From NCBI RefSeq assembly GCF_020521235.1, contig NZ_BLAY01000003.1, positions 1-64,000 of the forward strand: a DNA stretch of 64,000 nt, read 5' to 3'. The position numbers and the translations under genes are program-made. The first letter of the stretch is position 1; the number at the start of each line of letters is the position of its first letter. Source of the stretch: Microseira wollei NIES-4236 (lineage in GTDB: Bacteria; Cyanobacteriota; Cyanobacteriia; Cyanobacteriales; Aerosakkonemataceae). The notes below the pieces were generated by a model. It was not told the DNA's origin, ran no database searches, and saw only the letters and a list, made by a program, of their open reading frames with translations. Shown piece after piece: positions 1-7,941 of the stretch.

Positions 1-123
1 GATAACCTGTTTTGAATCGCACCCATGACAAGGGTGGAATTATTGAGGAGCCGGATGAGGTGAAAGTCTCACGTCCGGTTTTGAAGGAGAGGTAAGAGTG
101 GTAACGCTCCTATCGACTCTAAC
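1..123 (+). mobile_element. 3' end of a group II intron (domains V-VI)
   Basis: Positions 48-81 can fold into the 34-nt domain V hairpin of group II introns: a GAGCCGGATGAGG arm, a GTGAAAGTC internal region and a complementary CACGTCCGGTTT arm. The following bases to about 123 can form a short domain VI-like helix ending in CTCTAAC, so the intron-exon joint probably lies near 123. The rest of the intron, including any reverse transcriptase, would lie before position 1. The DV match is direct; the exact 3' splice site is inferred. Confidence 0.72.
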
Positions 124-458
124 TGGTCTAGTGACAGTTTCATCGTCTATCATTATCATGACACTCAATGCATTATCATTTGTGGAGGTTCGTGGAACAG
201 TACGGCGGAGAGTTGCCGCAGTGCCTACACGCAACAGAGGGAGAGGGAGTGCTGGCCGATAAGGATGAATTCGGATGATCCCAGAAGCAGTAGTGACGGA
301 CTTCGCGTGTGTTTGAGTTCGGATATTTTGCCAACGATATATTAATAAGTTTAGTCTCCTTTAATTGACAGCCCTAGCTGCAATTGAAAATTTCCGATTT
401 TAGATTTCAAATTTAATGCAAAAATTTCTTAAATTTGAAATCTAAAATCTGCAATTCT
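124..458. other. Intergenic stretch with an A+T-rich inverted repeat
   Basis: No convincing gene is visible here. Positions 380-455 hold an inverted repeat built from TTAGATTTCAAATTT and its complement AAATTTGAAATCTAA, close to the end of the minus-strand DUF1257 gene, where it could act as a transcription terminator. The same words recur at 47463-47558, so this is a dispersed repeat. The bases just after 123 would be the 3' exon of the group II intron; I do not recognise them. Confidence 0.5.
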
Positions 459-833
459 TTACACCCAACGCCCTACAACTACGCGCACGGTTCCATCTTC
501 TAGGATTTCTTCGTCTTCGACGTTAAACCCCTGTTCTTGTACCGTCGCCATCAATGTTTTGTGAGCATACTTTTGGGAAATTGAATTAATAAATTCTTGC
601 TGATTAATTCTCGCGCCCCAAAAATCTGCGACGATTTCATAGTTTTCACCTCGGCGGCGAAAGCCCAAGTCGTAACCATTTGTCTGACGAATGACATATT
701 CTGCCTCAGTGGTATCGCCTTGATATCCGCGCACGAAGGTATTGCACTCGACTTTATGCCCCAATTCTTTTAAGACTTGGTGCAAGATTTCGCCGTTTTT
801 GATTTGGACTTTAATTGTGGTGAAATGCGACAT
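459..833 (-). CDS. DUF1257 (Ycf35-like) protein, copy 1
   Basis: 124-residue protein that opens with MSHFTTIKVQI and ends in DGTVRVVVGRWV, the two ends typical of the DUF1257/Ycf35 family found in cyanobacteria and red-algal plastids. The molecular function is not established. There is no signal peptide or membrane segment, so it is expected to be cytosolic. The start is supported by GGAGAGAATTCC just upstream. It lies on the same strand as a second copy (1067-1480) and a Ycf46-like ATPase (1683-3287), so the three may act together, although repeat-filled spacers separate them. The two copies are clearly divergent, which argues for an old duplication. Confidence 0.88.
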   Translation of the reverse strand: MSHFTTIKVQIKNGEILHQVLKELGHKVECNTFVRGYQGDTTEAEYVIRQTNGYDLGFRRRGENYEIVADFWGARINQQEFINSISQKYAHKTLMATVQEQGFNVEDEEILEDGTVRVVVGRWV

Positions 834-857
834 GGAATTCTCTCCTTAATTTGTTTC

Positions 858-890
858 AGAAACCCGGTTTTTTGGAAAAACCGGGTTTCT
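858..890. repeat. AAACCCGGTTT palindromic repeat
   Basis: Near-perfect inverted repeat AGAAACCCGGTTTTT / AAAAACCGGGTTTCT with a three-base loop. Relatives occur at 20821-20867, 25328-25360, 25370-25402 and 26114-26146. On RNA it would form a strong hairpin with a U-rich arm. Here it lies in the leader of the copy 1 DUF1257 gene and downstream of copy 2, so it may terminate copy 2 transcription. Confidence 0.8.
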
Positions 891-918
891 TAATTCAGAT
901 CTTGCACCTTTCCACCAA

Positions 919-1047
919 CCCGCCCGGAAATCAATTTCAAAGGCTTTTAGCGTAAGTCCATTAAAATGGACTGAAATAATTTACCAGTCCTCTTAAGAGG
1001 ACTTTAGCTATTAGCCAGAGAATTTATCTCTGGCGGGTAAGCGGTTG
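919..1047. repeat. Dispersed structured repeat, family B
   Basis: Starts with CCCGCCCGGAAAT and ends in CTCTGGCGGG. It contains nested hairpins such as AAGTCC..GGACT and AGTCCTC/GAGGACT and the words AAAGGCTTTTAG and AGCTATTAGCC. A second copy with the same order lies at 7792-7921. It is non-coding and sits between the two DUF1257 genes. Confidence 0.7.
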
Positions 1048-1066
1048 GTTCAAGGTTTGAGTTAAA

Positions 1067-1480
1067 CTACACCCAACGTCCTACAACTACCCGAATCGTA
1101 CCATCTGCTAAAGTTTCTTCTTCTTCAATGGTAAACCCTTGGGCGGGTGCTGTTGCCATCAGCGTGTGATAGCCGTAGCGTTGGGTTAATTCGTTCACCC
1201 ATTGCTGTCCATAATTGTAGGCGCGATCGTAGGAAGATATCACTGCTTCATAGGTGTCATCTTCTTGCTTTTTAAAGCCGATGTCGTTACTTGCTGCACC
1301 CAGGTATTTGCGGCGGATAATTACTTCTGCGGTTTCTGGGCGCAAGTCGTCTTGAAAGCCGTAAAGTCCTTGGGCTGTTTCGTGGATTTCAAGTTTATCT
1401 TTGAAGCCGATATCTTCTAGGGCTTTTACCAGGGCATTTAGATCGCGGATTTGGGTTTTGATTGCCGTAAAGTGAGACAT
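1067..1480 (-). CDS. DUF1257 (Ycf35-like) protein, copy 2
   Basis: 137-residue protein starting MSHFTAIKTQI and ending DGTIRVVVGRWV, the DUF1257 signature ends. It differs from copy 1 mainly in the middle (an insertion around residues 28-55 containing YGFQDDLRPETAEV), so it is a diverged paralogue. A possible ribosome site AAAGGAG lies about 12 bases before the ATG. It is cytosolic with no known catalytic residues. It sits between copy 1 and the Ycf46-like ATPase on the same strand; co-function is inferred from neighbourhood only. Confidence 0.88.
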   Translation of the reverse strand: MSHFTAIKTQIRDLNALVKALEDIGFKDKLEIHETAQGLYGFQDDLRPETAEVIIRRKYLGAASNDIGFKKQEDDTYEAVISSYDRAYNYGQQWVNELTQRYGYHTLMATAPAQGFTIEEEETLADGTIRVVVGRWV

Positions 1481-1537
1481 AATTTTAATTCTCCTTTGCC
1501 ACTATTGGTTCAATTGGTATCTTGCCGATCGCCCACA

Positions 1538-1651
1538 GCCTGAAGGCTGGGGCTACACAAGCGAAGCCTGCCTACGCAGGCTTTTGTAACTGTTAATTTT
1601 CCCAGTCCGCGCAGGCGGACTTTGTTTGTGTAGCCACAGCCTTTAGGCTTT
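1538..1651. repeat. Dispersed structured repeat, family C
   Basis: A chain of hairpins: GCCTGAAGGC, then GAAGCCTGCC/GGCAGGCTT-like arms, then AGTCCGCGCAGGCGGACT, closed by GTGTAGCC words matching GGCTACAC at the start. A relative at 7171-7260 has the same GTCCGC..GCGGAC hairpin and GTATAGCCCC ending. It fills the gap between the Ycf46-like gene and DUF1257 copy 2. Non-coding. Confidence 0.65.
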
Positions 1652-1682
1652 TGGCTGTAAACAACAGGTGGAAGATGTGAGT

Positions 1683-3287
1683 TTAATCTACTTCTAATGG
1701 CCCGATTCCTTTTTGAATTGTGTATTGTTTTAATTCCTCCGCTAGGTGGGTATCTTTAGATGCTGTTCGCGCGCCTGCTTCGGCTGCCCATTGTTTCAAT
1801 TCTTGGATTTGGTGACGCGCGATCGCAGCCAATGGCACTGTCTCTTCTATTGCCCGTAAAATATCCACGGTGCTGAAATCTTGCCTATTATTCCCAAACG
1901 CCCGATACATGGCATCGATTATTACCTGTTCAATTTCAGCCCCGCTGAATTCTTTGGCATTTCTGGCTAACAATCCTAATTCAAATTCCCGCAAACGACT
2001 GGGGCGCAAGCGCTGCAAGTGTACTTTAAATATATCTTGCCGTTCTGCTTCTGTAGGCAGATTTAAAAAGAATATTTCATCAAATCTCCCCTTTCTTAAC
2101 AACTCCGCTGGCAATATTCGCACGTTGTTCGCCGTCGCAACAATAAATACCGGGCTATTCTTCTCCTGCATCCAGGTAATCAAACTACCAAAAACTCGGC
2201 GAGAAGTTCCCGAATCTCCATCATATCCGGCGGTGATATTTCCGAAGGCTTTATCAATTTCATCGATCCACAAGACACAGGGTGCTGTCGCTTCGCAAAT
2301 TTGAATTAACTGGCGCACGCGGCTTTCGCTTTCCCCGACAATTCCGCCAAATAATCGCCCGGTATCTAAGCGCAATAAAGGCAACCTCCATTCGTGGGCA
2401 ATTGTTTTAGCCGAAAGCGATTTCCCCGTGCCTTGAATTCCCACAAGTAACACGCCTTTAGGGTTAGGAATTCCGTACTTTCTCGCTTCTTCGGTAAATG
2501 CCTCTTGCCGCATCCGCACCCACTGTTTGAGATTGTCCAATCCACCCACTGTTTTGAGGGATTCTTTGGTGGTGAAAAACTCTAAGATTTCGGTTTGGCG
2601 AATCGCTTGCTTTTTCTCTTCCAAGATCAGGGCAATATCCCTATCGTCTACTTGTTGCTTCGCCGCCAAAGCTTTCGCCAAAACTCGACTAATTCTGGCG
2701 CGACTTAATCCCTGACATGCTTTAATTAACTGTTCTTTGGCTAACCCGCTAACTTTGAGTTTGCTGGGAACTACCAACAGGTTTATTAAGTAATCAATTT
2801 CCCGCACATCTGGTAAGGGGAAATCAATTACCGTCGTTTCTTCTCGCAATTCGGCGGGTAATTCTAAAACGTGCGAAGTGAGGATTAAAGTTTGACGCGA
2901 AGTCTTCAACCCCACCATCAAATTCCGCAACTCCCGGACAATCGGAGAATGCTTATCGCTGTAAGGATAATGCATTCTTAAATAAGGATGTAAATCCCGC
3001 AGCACAAAAATAGTAGAATCTTGCCCAGCGGCTTTAGCTATTCTCCCCAACGCCGCCATCACCGATCCTTTATCGGCACCGTTATCATCCCACCCGCGTA
3101 CAATATCCCAAAATAATAATTTGCGCTGCTCCTGCTGTTCGGCAACCTGATACAATACTTCCTCAACCGGGTCTTCTTCCGCCGTCACAACGTACAGCAG
3201 CGGATAACGCGCCCGAATCATTAAATCTAGCTGTTGCACTAATGCCTGATGCGGTGTATTTTCAGGTGACTGCTGCTGTTTGTTCAT
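1683..3287 (-). CDS. ycf46: AAA+ ATPase, Ycf46-like
   Basis: 534-residue AAA+ ATPase. Residues 1-240 form an N-terminal region typical of the plastid/cyanobacterial Ycf46 family. The AAA module follows, with Walker A GIQGTGKS at 283-290, Walker B VLWIDEID with catalytic DE at 342-343, sensor-1 asparagine in ATANN near 387, and arginine fingers in LLRKGRFDE near 398-401. All residues needed for ATP hydrolysis are present. Ycf46 proteins have been linked to inorganic-carbon or photosynthesis regulation in cyanobacteria, but the substrate is unknown. It is cytosolic, with no membrane segment. The start at 3287 gives the expected family length. It lies upstream of, and on the same strand as, the two DUF1257 genes. 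Confidence 0.88.
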   Translation of the reverse strand: MNKQQQSPENTPHQALVQQLDLMIRARYPLLYVVTAEEDPVEEVLYQVAEQQEQRKLLFWDIVRGWDDNGADKGSVMAALGRIAKAAGQDSTIFVLRDLHPYLRMHYPYSDKHSPIVRELRNLMVGLKTSRQTLILTSHVLELPAELREETTVIDFPLPDVREIDYLINLLVVPSKLKVSGLAKEQLIKACQGLSRARISRVLAKALAAKQQVDDRDIALILEEKKQAIRQTEILEFFTTKESLKTVGGLDNLKQWVRMRQEAFTEEARKYGIPNPKGVLLVGIQGTGKSLSAKTIAHEWRLPLLRLDTGRLFGGIVGESESRVRQLIQICEATAPCVLWIDEIDKAFGNITAGYDGDSGTSRRVFGSLITWMQEKNSPVFIVATANNVRILPAELLRKGRFDEIFFLNLPTEAERQDIFKVHLQRLRPSRLREFELGLLARNAKEFSGAEIEQVIIDAMYRAFGNNRQDFSTVDILRAIEETVPLAAIARHQIQELKQWAAEAGARTASKDTHLAEELKQYTIQKGIGPLEVD

Positions 3288-3438
3288 TGTGCCTCTACGC
3301 GATCGCTACCCCGTACATCTGTTTTCTAGTATTATATTTATAGCATAATTGTAATATATACCATGGTGTACTATCACAGAGACAAGTAAGAGGGAAGATA
3401 GAAGAGGAAAATCCCTAGTCCCTAGCCCCTCAAAACCG

Positions 3439-4605
3439 ATGCAAATTTACTTGGACTATAGCGCGACAACACCAACGCGTGAAGAAGCGATCGCAGCAAT
3501 GCACGATGTCCTGACCCAACAGTGGGGCAATCCTTCCAGCTTACATGAGTGGGGAGGGCGGGCTGCAACCTTGTTGGAACAAGCGAGAATGCAAGTTGCT
3601 GGGTTAATTAACGCCCCCGCCGAGTCGATTATATTCACCTCTGGCGGGACGGAAGCGGATAATCTGGCAATAATGGGCGTGGCGCGATGTTACAGCCAAC
3701 CCCAACATATAATTATCTCCAGCGTCGAGCATTCCGCCGTATCCGAACCCGCCCGCTTGCTGGAAAAATGGGGATGGCAAGTGACGCGATTACCTGTGGA
3801 TAATTGGGGACGGGTCAATCCTTGCGATTTAGAAAATGCCTTGCAACCGAATACGGTTCTAGTTTCGATTATTTTTGGTCAAAGCGAAGTTGGAACGCTG
3901 CAACCGATTGAAGCGCTTTCAGAGATTGCACGTAGCAGATCGGTGTTATTTCATACCGACGCAGTGCAAGTAGCGGGACGGTTGCCCATCGACGTGCAAC
4001 AGTTACCCGTGGATTTGCTTTCGCTTTCGAGTCATAAAATCTACGGCCCGCAAGGGTCGGGGGCGCTGTACGTGCGTCCAGGGGTGGAATTGGTGCCGTT
4101 GCTGGGTGGTGGGGGACAAGAAATGCGCTCGCGTTCGGGGACGCAAGCGGTGCCGAATATCGTCGGTTTTGGTGTCGCGGCGGAACTGGCGGCGGATATT
4201 GTAACAACGGAGACATTGAGGTTGATAGCGTTGCGCGATCGCTTCTTCGATCTCCTCGCCGATACACCCAGATTAATCCCCACGGGACACCGCTTGCACC
4301 GCTTACCCCATCACGTGAGTTTTTGCTTGCAAGACGCGGATGGGGAACAACTCAGCGGCAGAACGATTGTGCGTCAGATGAACTTAGCGGGAATTGGTAT
4401 TAGTGCGGGTGCTGCTTGCAACAGTGGGAAACTCAATCCCAGTCCGATTTTGCTAGCAATGGGATACAATTCCAACGTGGCAAAAGGCGGAATTCGGATA
4501 ACTTTGGGACGCCATACAGAAGCAGCAGATATTGACTGGACGGCGATGGTATTAAAGCAAGTTTTGGCAAGATTGATGCCAGAACCTGCCTTATCTAAAA
4601 TTTAA
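3439..4605 (+). CDS. Cysteine desulfurase (NifS/IscS family)
   Basis: 388-residue PLP enzyme that takes sulfur from cysteine for Fe-S clusters and thiolation. Visible landmarks: N-terminal YLDYSATTP; His98 in SSVEHSA; Asp174 in FHTDAVQ; PLP lysine Lys200 in SSHKIYGP; and catalytic Cys327 in SAGAACNSGK on the mobile loop. The pattern fits a group I (NifS/IscS-like) enzyme rather than SufS. In the PLP region it has FGQSEVGT where E. coli IscS has an NNEIG motif, a change I believe is common among cyanobacterial paralogues. No scaffold gene (nifU/iscU) is adjacent, so I do not assign a symbol. A Uma2-family gene follows after 24 bases. Confidence 0.93.
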   Translation: MQIYLDYSATTPTREEAIAAMHDVLTQQWGNPSSLHEWGGRAATLLEQARMQVAGLINAPAESIIFTSGGTEADNLAIMGVARCYSQPQHIIISSVEHSAVSEPARLLEKWGWQVTRLPVDNWGRVNPCDLENALQPNTVLVSIIFGQSEVGTLQPIEALSEIARSRSVLFHTDAVQVAGRLPIDVQQLPVDLLSLSSHKIYGPQGSGALYVRPGVELVPLLGGGGQEMRSRSGTQAVPNIVGFGVAAELAADIVTTETLRLIALRDRFFDLLADTPRLIPTGHRLHRLPHHVSFCLQDADGEQLSGRTIVRQMNLAGIGISAGAACNSGKLNPSPILLAMGYNSNVAKGGIRITLGRHTEAADIDWTAMVLKQVLARLMPEPALSKI

Positions 4606-4629
4606 TCTAAAAAGCTGGGTAAAATTGCG

Positions 4630-5310
4630 ATGACTACTTTTTACTCTACAGATATTTCCGATCGCCGCTATCCCAATAGGGATGGTAAATTAATGGCAGA
4701 TAACACAGAACAGTATCGTTGGATTGTCATTATTAAAGAGAACTTGGAGATTCTCTTTGCTAGCGTTCCTAATGCTTTCATCGCCGGGGATTTGCTTTGG
4801 TATCCTGTCCGTTCTCAGTTAGTTTCCCCGGTAGCGCCCGATGTGATGGTAGTATTCGGTAGACCAAAAGGAAAACGAGGTTCCTATAAACAATGGCAAG
4901 AAGAGAATATCCCACCCCAAGTTGTGTTTGAAATCCTGTCTCCTAGCAACGATGCTGTGGAGATGGAACGCAAGTTAGAGTTTTACGATACCTACGGGGT
5001 GGAAGAGTATTATTTATACGATACAGAAAACTTTGAACTGGATGGATGGCAGCGACAAAATGGACATTTAGCTAAACTTTGGCAGTTGAATAATTGGGGT
5101 AGTCCTAGACTAGGAATTCGGTTTGATACGAGTGGGGGCGAGTTAGTAATTTATCGTCCCGATGGAGAGAGATTTTTGACTTCGGTGGAATTGGCACAAC
5201 GGGTAAAAGAGGTTGAGTTGTTATTAGAACAAGAAAGACAAAGGGCAGAACAGATGGCGGCGTACTTGCGATCGCTAGGTGTCGATCCAGACAACTTGCC
5301 GTCAAATTGA
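4630..5310 (+). CDS. Uma2-family (DUF820) restriction-endonuclease-like protein
   Basis: 226 residues. The central part carries the PD-(D/E)xK-type fold of the Uma2/DUF820 family: SPVAPDVMVVFGRPK contains the acidic metal ligand and PQVVFEILSPSNDAVEMERK contains the E-x-hydrophobic-S core and trailing lysines. A short Q/E-rich coiled coil (about residues 195-215) and a C-terminal LRSLGVDPDNLP tail are typical of cyanobacterial members. These families are hugely expanded in filamentous cyanobacteria and their substrate is unknown. The gene begins 24 bases after the cysteine desulfurase, so it may be read from the same transcript. A second, distinct Uma2 protein lies at 15666-16487. Confidence 0.88.
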   Translation: MTTFYSTDISDRRYPNRDGKLMADNTEQYRWIVIIKENLEILFASVPNAFIAGDLLWYPVRSQLVSPVAPDVMVVFGRPKGKRGSYKQWQEENIPPQVVFEILSPSNDAVEMERKLEFYDTYGVEEYYLYDTENFELDGWQRQNGHLAKLWQLNNWGSPRLGIRFDTSGGELVIYRPDGERFLTSVELAQRVKEVELLLEQERQRAEQMAAYLRSLGVDPDNLPSN

Positions 5311-5351
5311 AAGTTGTAATGTAGGTTGGTTAAAATTGCAAAAATTTACCG

Positions 5352-5393
5352 ATTACCCTCGTGACCACGGTTCTGCCTGGAAACGCCATTACC
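5352..5393 (+). repeat. Dispersed 42-43-bp repeat
   Basis: The stretch beginning ATTACCCTCGTGACCACGG and ending AACGCCATTACC recurs with two or three differences at 35802-35844. Both copies lie directly downstream of a plus-strand gene and carry no reading frame. Confidence 0.75.
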
Positions 5394-5428
5394 CATTACC
5401 CTTATTAATGTAGACAGATAACAAAACA

Positions 5429-6172
5429 ATGGCTGAATTACCTAAAACCCTAGAAGATGCGATCGCGCAATCGCGCGAAGCGACGAAAGCGGCACTTGCT
5501 GATGGATACACCCGTTTGTGCGTTGAATTGGTATTTCCCGAACTCAAAGCGATGCCGATAGCAGAACAATTCCTGCCAACTTTCGAGGGAATGCAACTCA
5601 AAGTATTCTTTCCCGATACAGGTGCTGCTGCCCTCGCGCGCCGCGATTGGAAACCTGAATCGTTTAAAATCGACGACATCGGCACTGGTAGAACCCCCAT
5701 CGCCGAGAAATTGGCACCGGAAGATGAGGTATTCTTGCTAATCGAACCGAGTGCGGTAGAAGTAGGCGAAGTGGAAAAGCTGTGCAACGCCGCCGAAGGA
5801 CGCCCCGTGGTGATGTTGCTTCCCCGCTTAGAAGATGCGGCAATTGTGGGGATTGGATATGCAGCAAGGCAATTGCGAGAACGGTTCATCAAAACCCTGC
5901 AATCTTGTTACTATATCCGCCCATTAGAAGGCGCTGCCGTATATCGCTGCTACCCCTCTCCTTGGCAAGTTTGGTTAGAAGTTGGCGACGATTATAAACT
6001 TATTGCCGAAGCGGATAAAAGACCCGCTGGCGAGGAATTAGATCGCATTTTATTCCAAGCAACTTCGCCAACTACCAGCGATACGAATACTAGCACAGGC
6101 GACGCACCGCCACCTAAGAAACCCGGAGTTTTCAAGAGTTTGCAGCGATTTTTACGCGCTTTGAGTAGTTGA
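5429..6172 (+). CDS. DUF1995 protein
   Basis: 247-residue protein of the DUF1995 family of cyanobacteria and chloroplasts. It begins MAELPKTLEDAIAQSREAT and has the conserved segments ELVFPELKAMP and LIEPSAVEVGEV, then an acid/proline-rich tail (about 205-230) before a short basic end. No catalytic motif is recognisable and no export signal is visible. Plant relatives include chloroplast proteins connected with photosystem assembly and adenylate-kinase fusions; the bacterial role is not known. It stands alone with its own spacer on each side. Confidence 0.82.
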   Translation: MAELPKTLEDAIAQSREATKAALADGYTRLCVELVFPELKAMPIAEQFLPTFEGMQLKVFFPDTGAAALARRDWKPESFKIDDIGTGRTPIAEKLAPEDEVFLLIEPSAVEVGEVEKLCNAAEGRPVVMLLPRLEDAAIVGIGYAARQLRERFIKTLQSCYYIRPLEGAAVYRCYPSPWQVWLEVGDDYKLIAEADKRPAGEELDRILFQATSPTTSDTNTSTGDAPPPKKPGVFKSLQRFLRALSS

Positions 6173-6272
6173 TAATTTGTGTGTGGCATGGTTCATCTGT
6201 GCCACGCGCATTTGTAATTATTGTGGTAATATAGTTGCATAGAGTACTGTCATTAAATACCCACATAATTTT

Positions 6273-6500
6273 ATGGTTTTGACGGAATTACTGCCAATCC
6301 TGAAAGAACTATCCCGCGAAGATAAGCAGCGGGTTATAGATTTTTTATCCTCTGAAATTGCTGAAGAAGAAACTCTTAAGCAGCTAAAAAATGGAGGAAA
6401 TTATGAAGTTTGGTCTCCTTATGACGCTTTTGAAGCTGCCCAGGTACTAGAAAAAATGTTGGAAGAACATCAGAAAACTCAGAATCCTAATAATGCTTAA
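6273..6500 (+). CDS. Small acidic protein, partner of the retropepsin-like gene
   Basis: 75 residues, acidic, with an N-terminal helix pair (LTELLPILKELSREDKQRVI) and a WSPYDAFEAAQVLEKML segment. It looks like the small proteins paired with retropepsin-like genes in cyanobacteria, where it may act like an antitoxin or cofactor; that role is my inference. Its 3' end overlaps the next gene by 8 bases, so the two are translationally coupled. Confidence 0.72.
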   Translation: MVLTELLPILKELSREDKQRVIDFLSSEIAEEETLKQLKNGGNYEVWSPYDAFEAAQVLEKMLEEHQKTQNPNNA

Positions 6501-6912
6501 TGCACAAAGATTTCCTTTTGTTGAAAGACGCAACGAAGTCGGCGCAACAATCCGCGTACCGTACCTACCGATAACTTTGACCTATCAGAATCGTTCTTTA
6601 GAGGTGTCTGGATTGTTGGATACAGGGGCGAGTGTTAGCGTTTTGCCCTATGAAGTTGGGCTGCAATTGGGTGCTATTTGGGAGCAGCAAACAACATCTG
6701 TTATCTTAACTGGTAATCTGGCTCAATTTCCGGCGCGTGGGTTGCTTGTATCGGCTAAAGTTGGTGAATTTAATCCGGTTAATTTGGTTTTTGCTTGGTC
6801 ACAGTCTAATGAAGTTCCATTACTTCTGGGACGGGTAAATTTTTTTTCTGAGTTTGATGTTTGTTTCTATGGATCTCAATTAACTTTTGAAGTTCGTCCC
6901 AAGCAAAATTGA
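6493..6912 (+). CDS. Retropepsin-like aspartic protease (clan AA)
   Basis: 139 residues. The active-site motif LLDTGASVSVLP (about 41-52) is the DTGA signature of single-domain retroviral-type aspartic proteases, which act as homodimers with one aspartate from each chain. A second glycine-rich hydrophobic motif, VPLLLGRVNFF, near residue 116 matches the second psi-loop strand of the fold. No signal peptide is present. The gene overlaps the upstream 75-residue gene by 8 bases, implying a two-gene operon. The physiological substrate is unknown. Confidence 0.82.
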   Translation: MLNAQRFPFVERRNEVGATIRVPYLPITLTYQNRSLEVSGLLDTGASVSVLPYEVGLQLGAIWEQQTTSVILTGNLAQFPARGLLVSAKVGEFNPVNLVFAWSQSNEVPLLLGRVNFFSEFDVCFYGSQLTFEVRPKQN

Positions 6913-7292
6913 TCTAAGCAATTATTCCGTATATTTTGTAGCAGTTGGGGGATATGCGATCGCTCTCCCACTGCTCTGATACTTTTCTTTGCCATTAATA
7001 TTGCACTTTGTTTGTGTATATAGTGCTGGAGAAGTCATTGTATTTCTGATTTCCAAATGCGGCGGTTATTGACCCCAGTATGATGACACAGCGCCATCGC
7101 TCCTAAAATCCTAAAAATTACGCAATGTGAAATAATGCTATTAAATACTCAACCAACAAGTAAATTTACGGGTATACAAATAAAACCCGCCTGCACGGGT
7201 TAAAAAAGTCCGCGTAGGCGGACTTGGTTTGTATAGCCCCAGGTTTCAAACTGGGGGCATTTTTTGGGTTAATTTACCTTAAGAGATCGCAG
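6913..7292. other. Gene-free spacer with family C hairpins
   Basis: I see no gene in these 380 bases. Positions 7171-7260 carry the family C repeat also found at 1538-1651: ACCCGCCTGCACGGGT, GTCCGCGTAGGCGGAC and CCCCAGGTTTCAAACTGGGG, each able to fold. As two genes converge here, the hairpins could serve as a bidirectional terminator. Confidence 0.55.
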
Positions 7293-7694
7293 CTAAAACC
7301 TGGTCGGCGAAATCTGAAAAAACTCCGCTAATTTCCCGATTTCCTCATCAGTAATTTGACGTTCTCCATTGATAATTTCTAACACAATAGATTCACTTTC
7401 CCACATGGGTACTAAATCTTTTGGTTGAAGATTCGCTTCCTCTAGCAAAGCTTTGAGTAGTTCTACCCCCTTAAGACTAGGCATCGGTTCGTGTTGTTGT
7501 TCGTAATCATAAACAAGAATACCAAGTACCTTTAGATAGTCGCGGTCATCTTGTGTGAGCTTGCCTTTATCTAAAATAAAATTAATCTGGTTCTGGGTAG
7601 CAATTAGCTCAGCTTCATTTGTAATTGGACGCGGGGGAAAATTGGTAATTAACTCGATGTAGTAGTTACTAGGTATTTTCAAACCAGTCGTCAT
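7293..7694 (-). CDS. HigA-like Cro/C1-type regulator or orphan antitoxin
   Basis: 133 residues from the preferred start at 7694, where AAGGAG lies nine bases upstream; an ATG at 7724 is in frame but lacks a ribosome site. The N-terminal half is an all-helical region (ITNEAELIATQNQINFIL, LKVLGILVYDYEQQH). The C-terminal half is a helix-turn-helix of the HigA/COG5499 type (LLEEANLQPKDLVPMW, VLEIINGERQITDEEIGKLA, FFQISPTRF). Such proteins are normally antitoxins next to a HigB-type ribonuclease; no toxin gene is visible on either side, so this is an orphan or a plain regulator. Confidence 0.78.
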   Translation of the reverse strand: MTTGLKIPSNYYIELITNFPPRPITNEAELIATQNQINFILDKGKLTQDDRDYLKVLGILVYDYEQQHEPMPSLKGVELLKALLEEANLQPKDLVPMWESESIVLEIINGERQITDEEIGKLAEFFQISPTRF

Positions 7695-7791
7695 TTTTCC
7701 AGTTCTCCTTGTCGTATTTTGCATGAGTCAGGAAGGAGCGGATAAAACATTATCATTACTCGCATTTGTAAACCTTTGACTTCCCTGTCAT

Positions 7792-7921
7792 CCCGCCCGG
7801 AAATAAATTTCAAAGGCTTTTAGCTAAAGTCGGTTAAAACCGACTAAAAACCTGGAAGAAAATCTTCAGTCCTCTTGAGAGGACTTGAGCTAAAAGCCCT
7901 TGGAATTTATTCCCTGGCGGG
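7792..7921. repeat. Dispersed structured repeat, family B (second copy)
   Basis: Same order of words as 919-1047: CCCGCCCGGAAAT, AAAGGCTTTTAGCT, a AGTCGGTT/AACCGACT hairpin, AGTCCTC/GAGGACT, AGCTAAAAGCC and a closing CCTGGCGGG. It lies between the gor gene's 3' end and the HigA-like gene's leader. Confidence 0.7.
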
Positions 7922-7941
7922 AAGGTGCATCAAGAGTCAAT

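Noticed and set aside
1870-2304. A 144-codon plus-strand frame.
   Set aside because: Shadow of the Ycf46-like gene, which has intact ATPase motifs in the other strand.
3869-4267. A 132-codon frame on the minus strand.
   Set aside because: Fully antisense to the clear cysteine desulfurase gene, with no family features.
5389-5892. A 167-codon minus-strand frame.
   Set aside because: Antisense of the DUF1995 gene; serine-rich shadow typical of this strand.
7293-7941. A toxin gene to go with the HigA-like regulator.
   Set aside because: The upstream DNA is the family B repeat and the gor gene; no short toxin frame is present.
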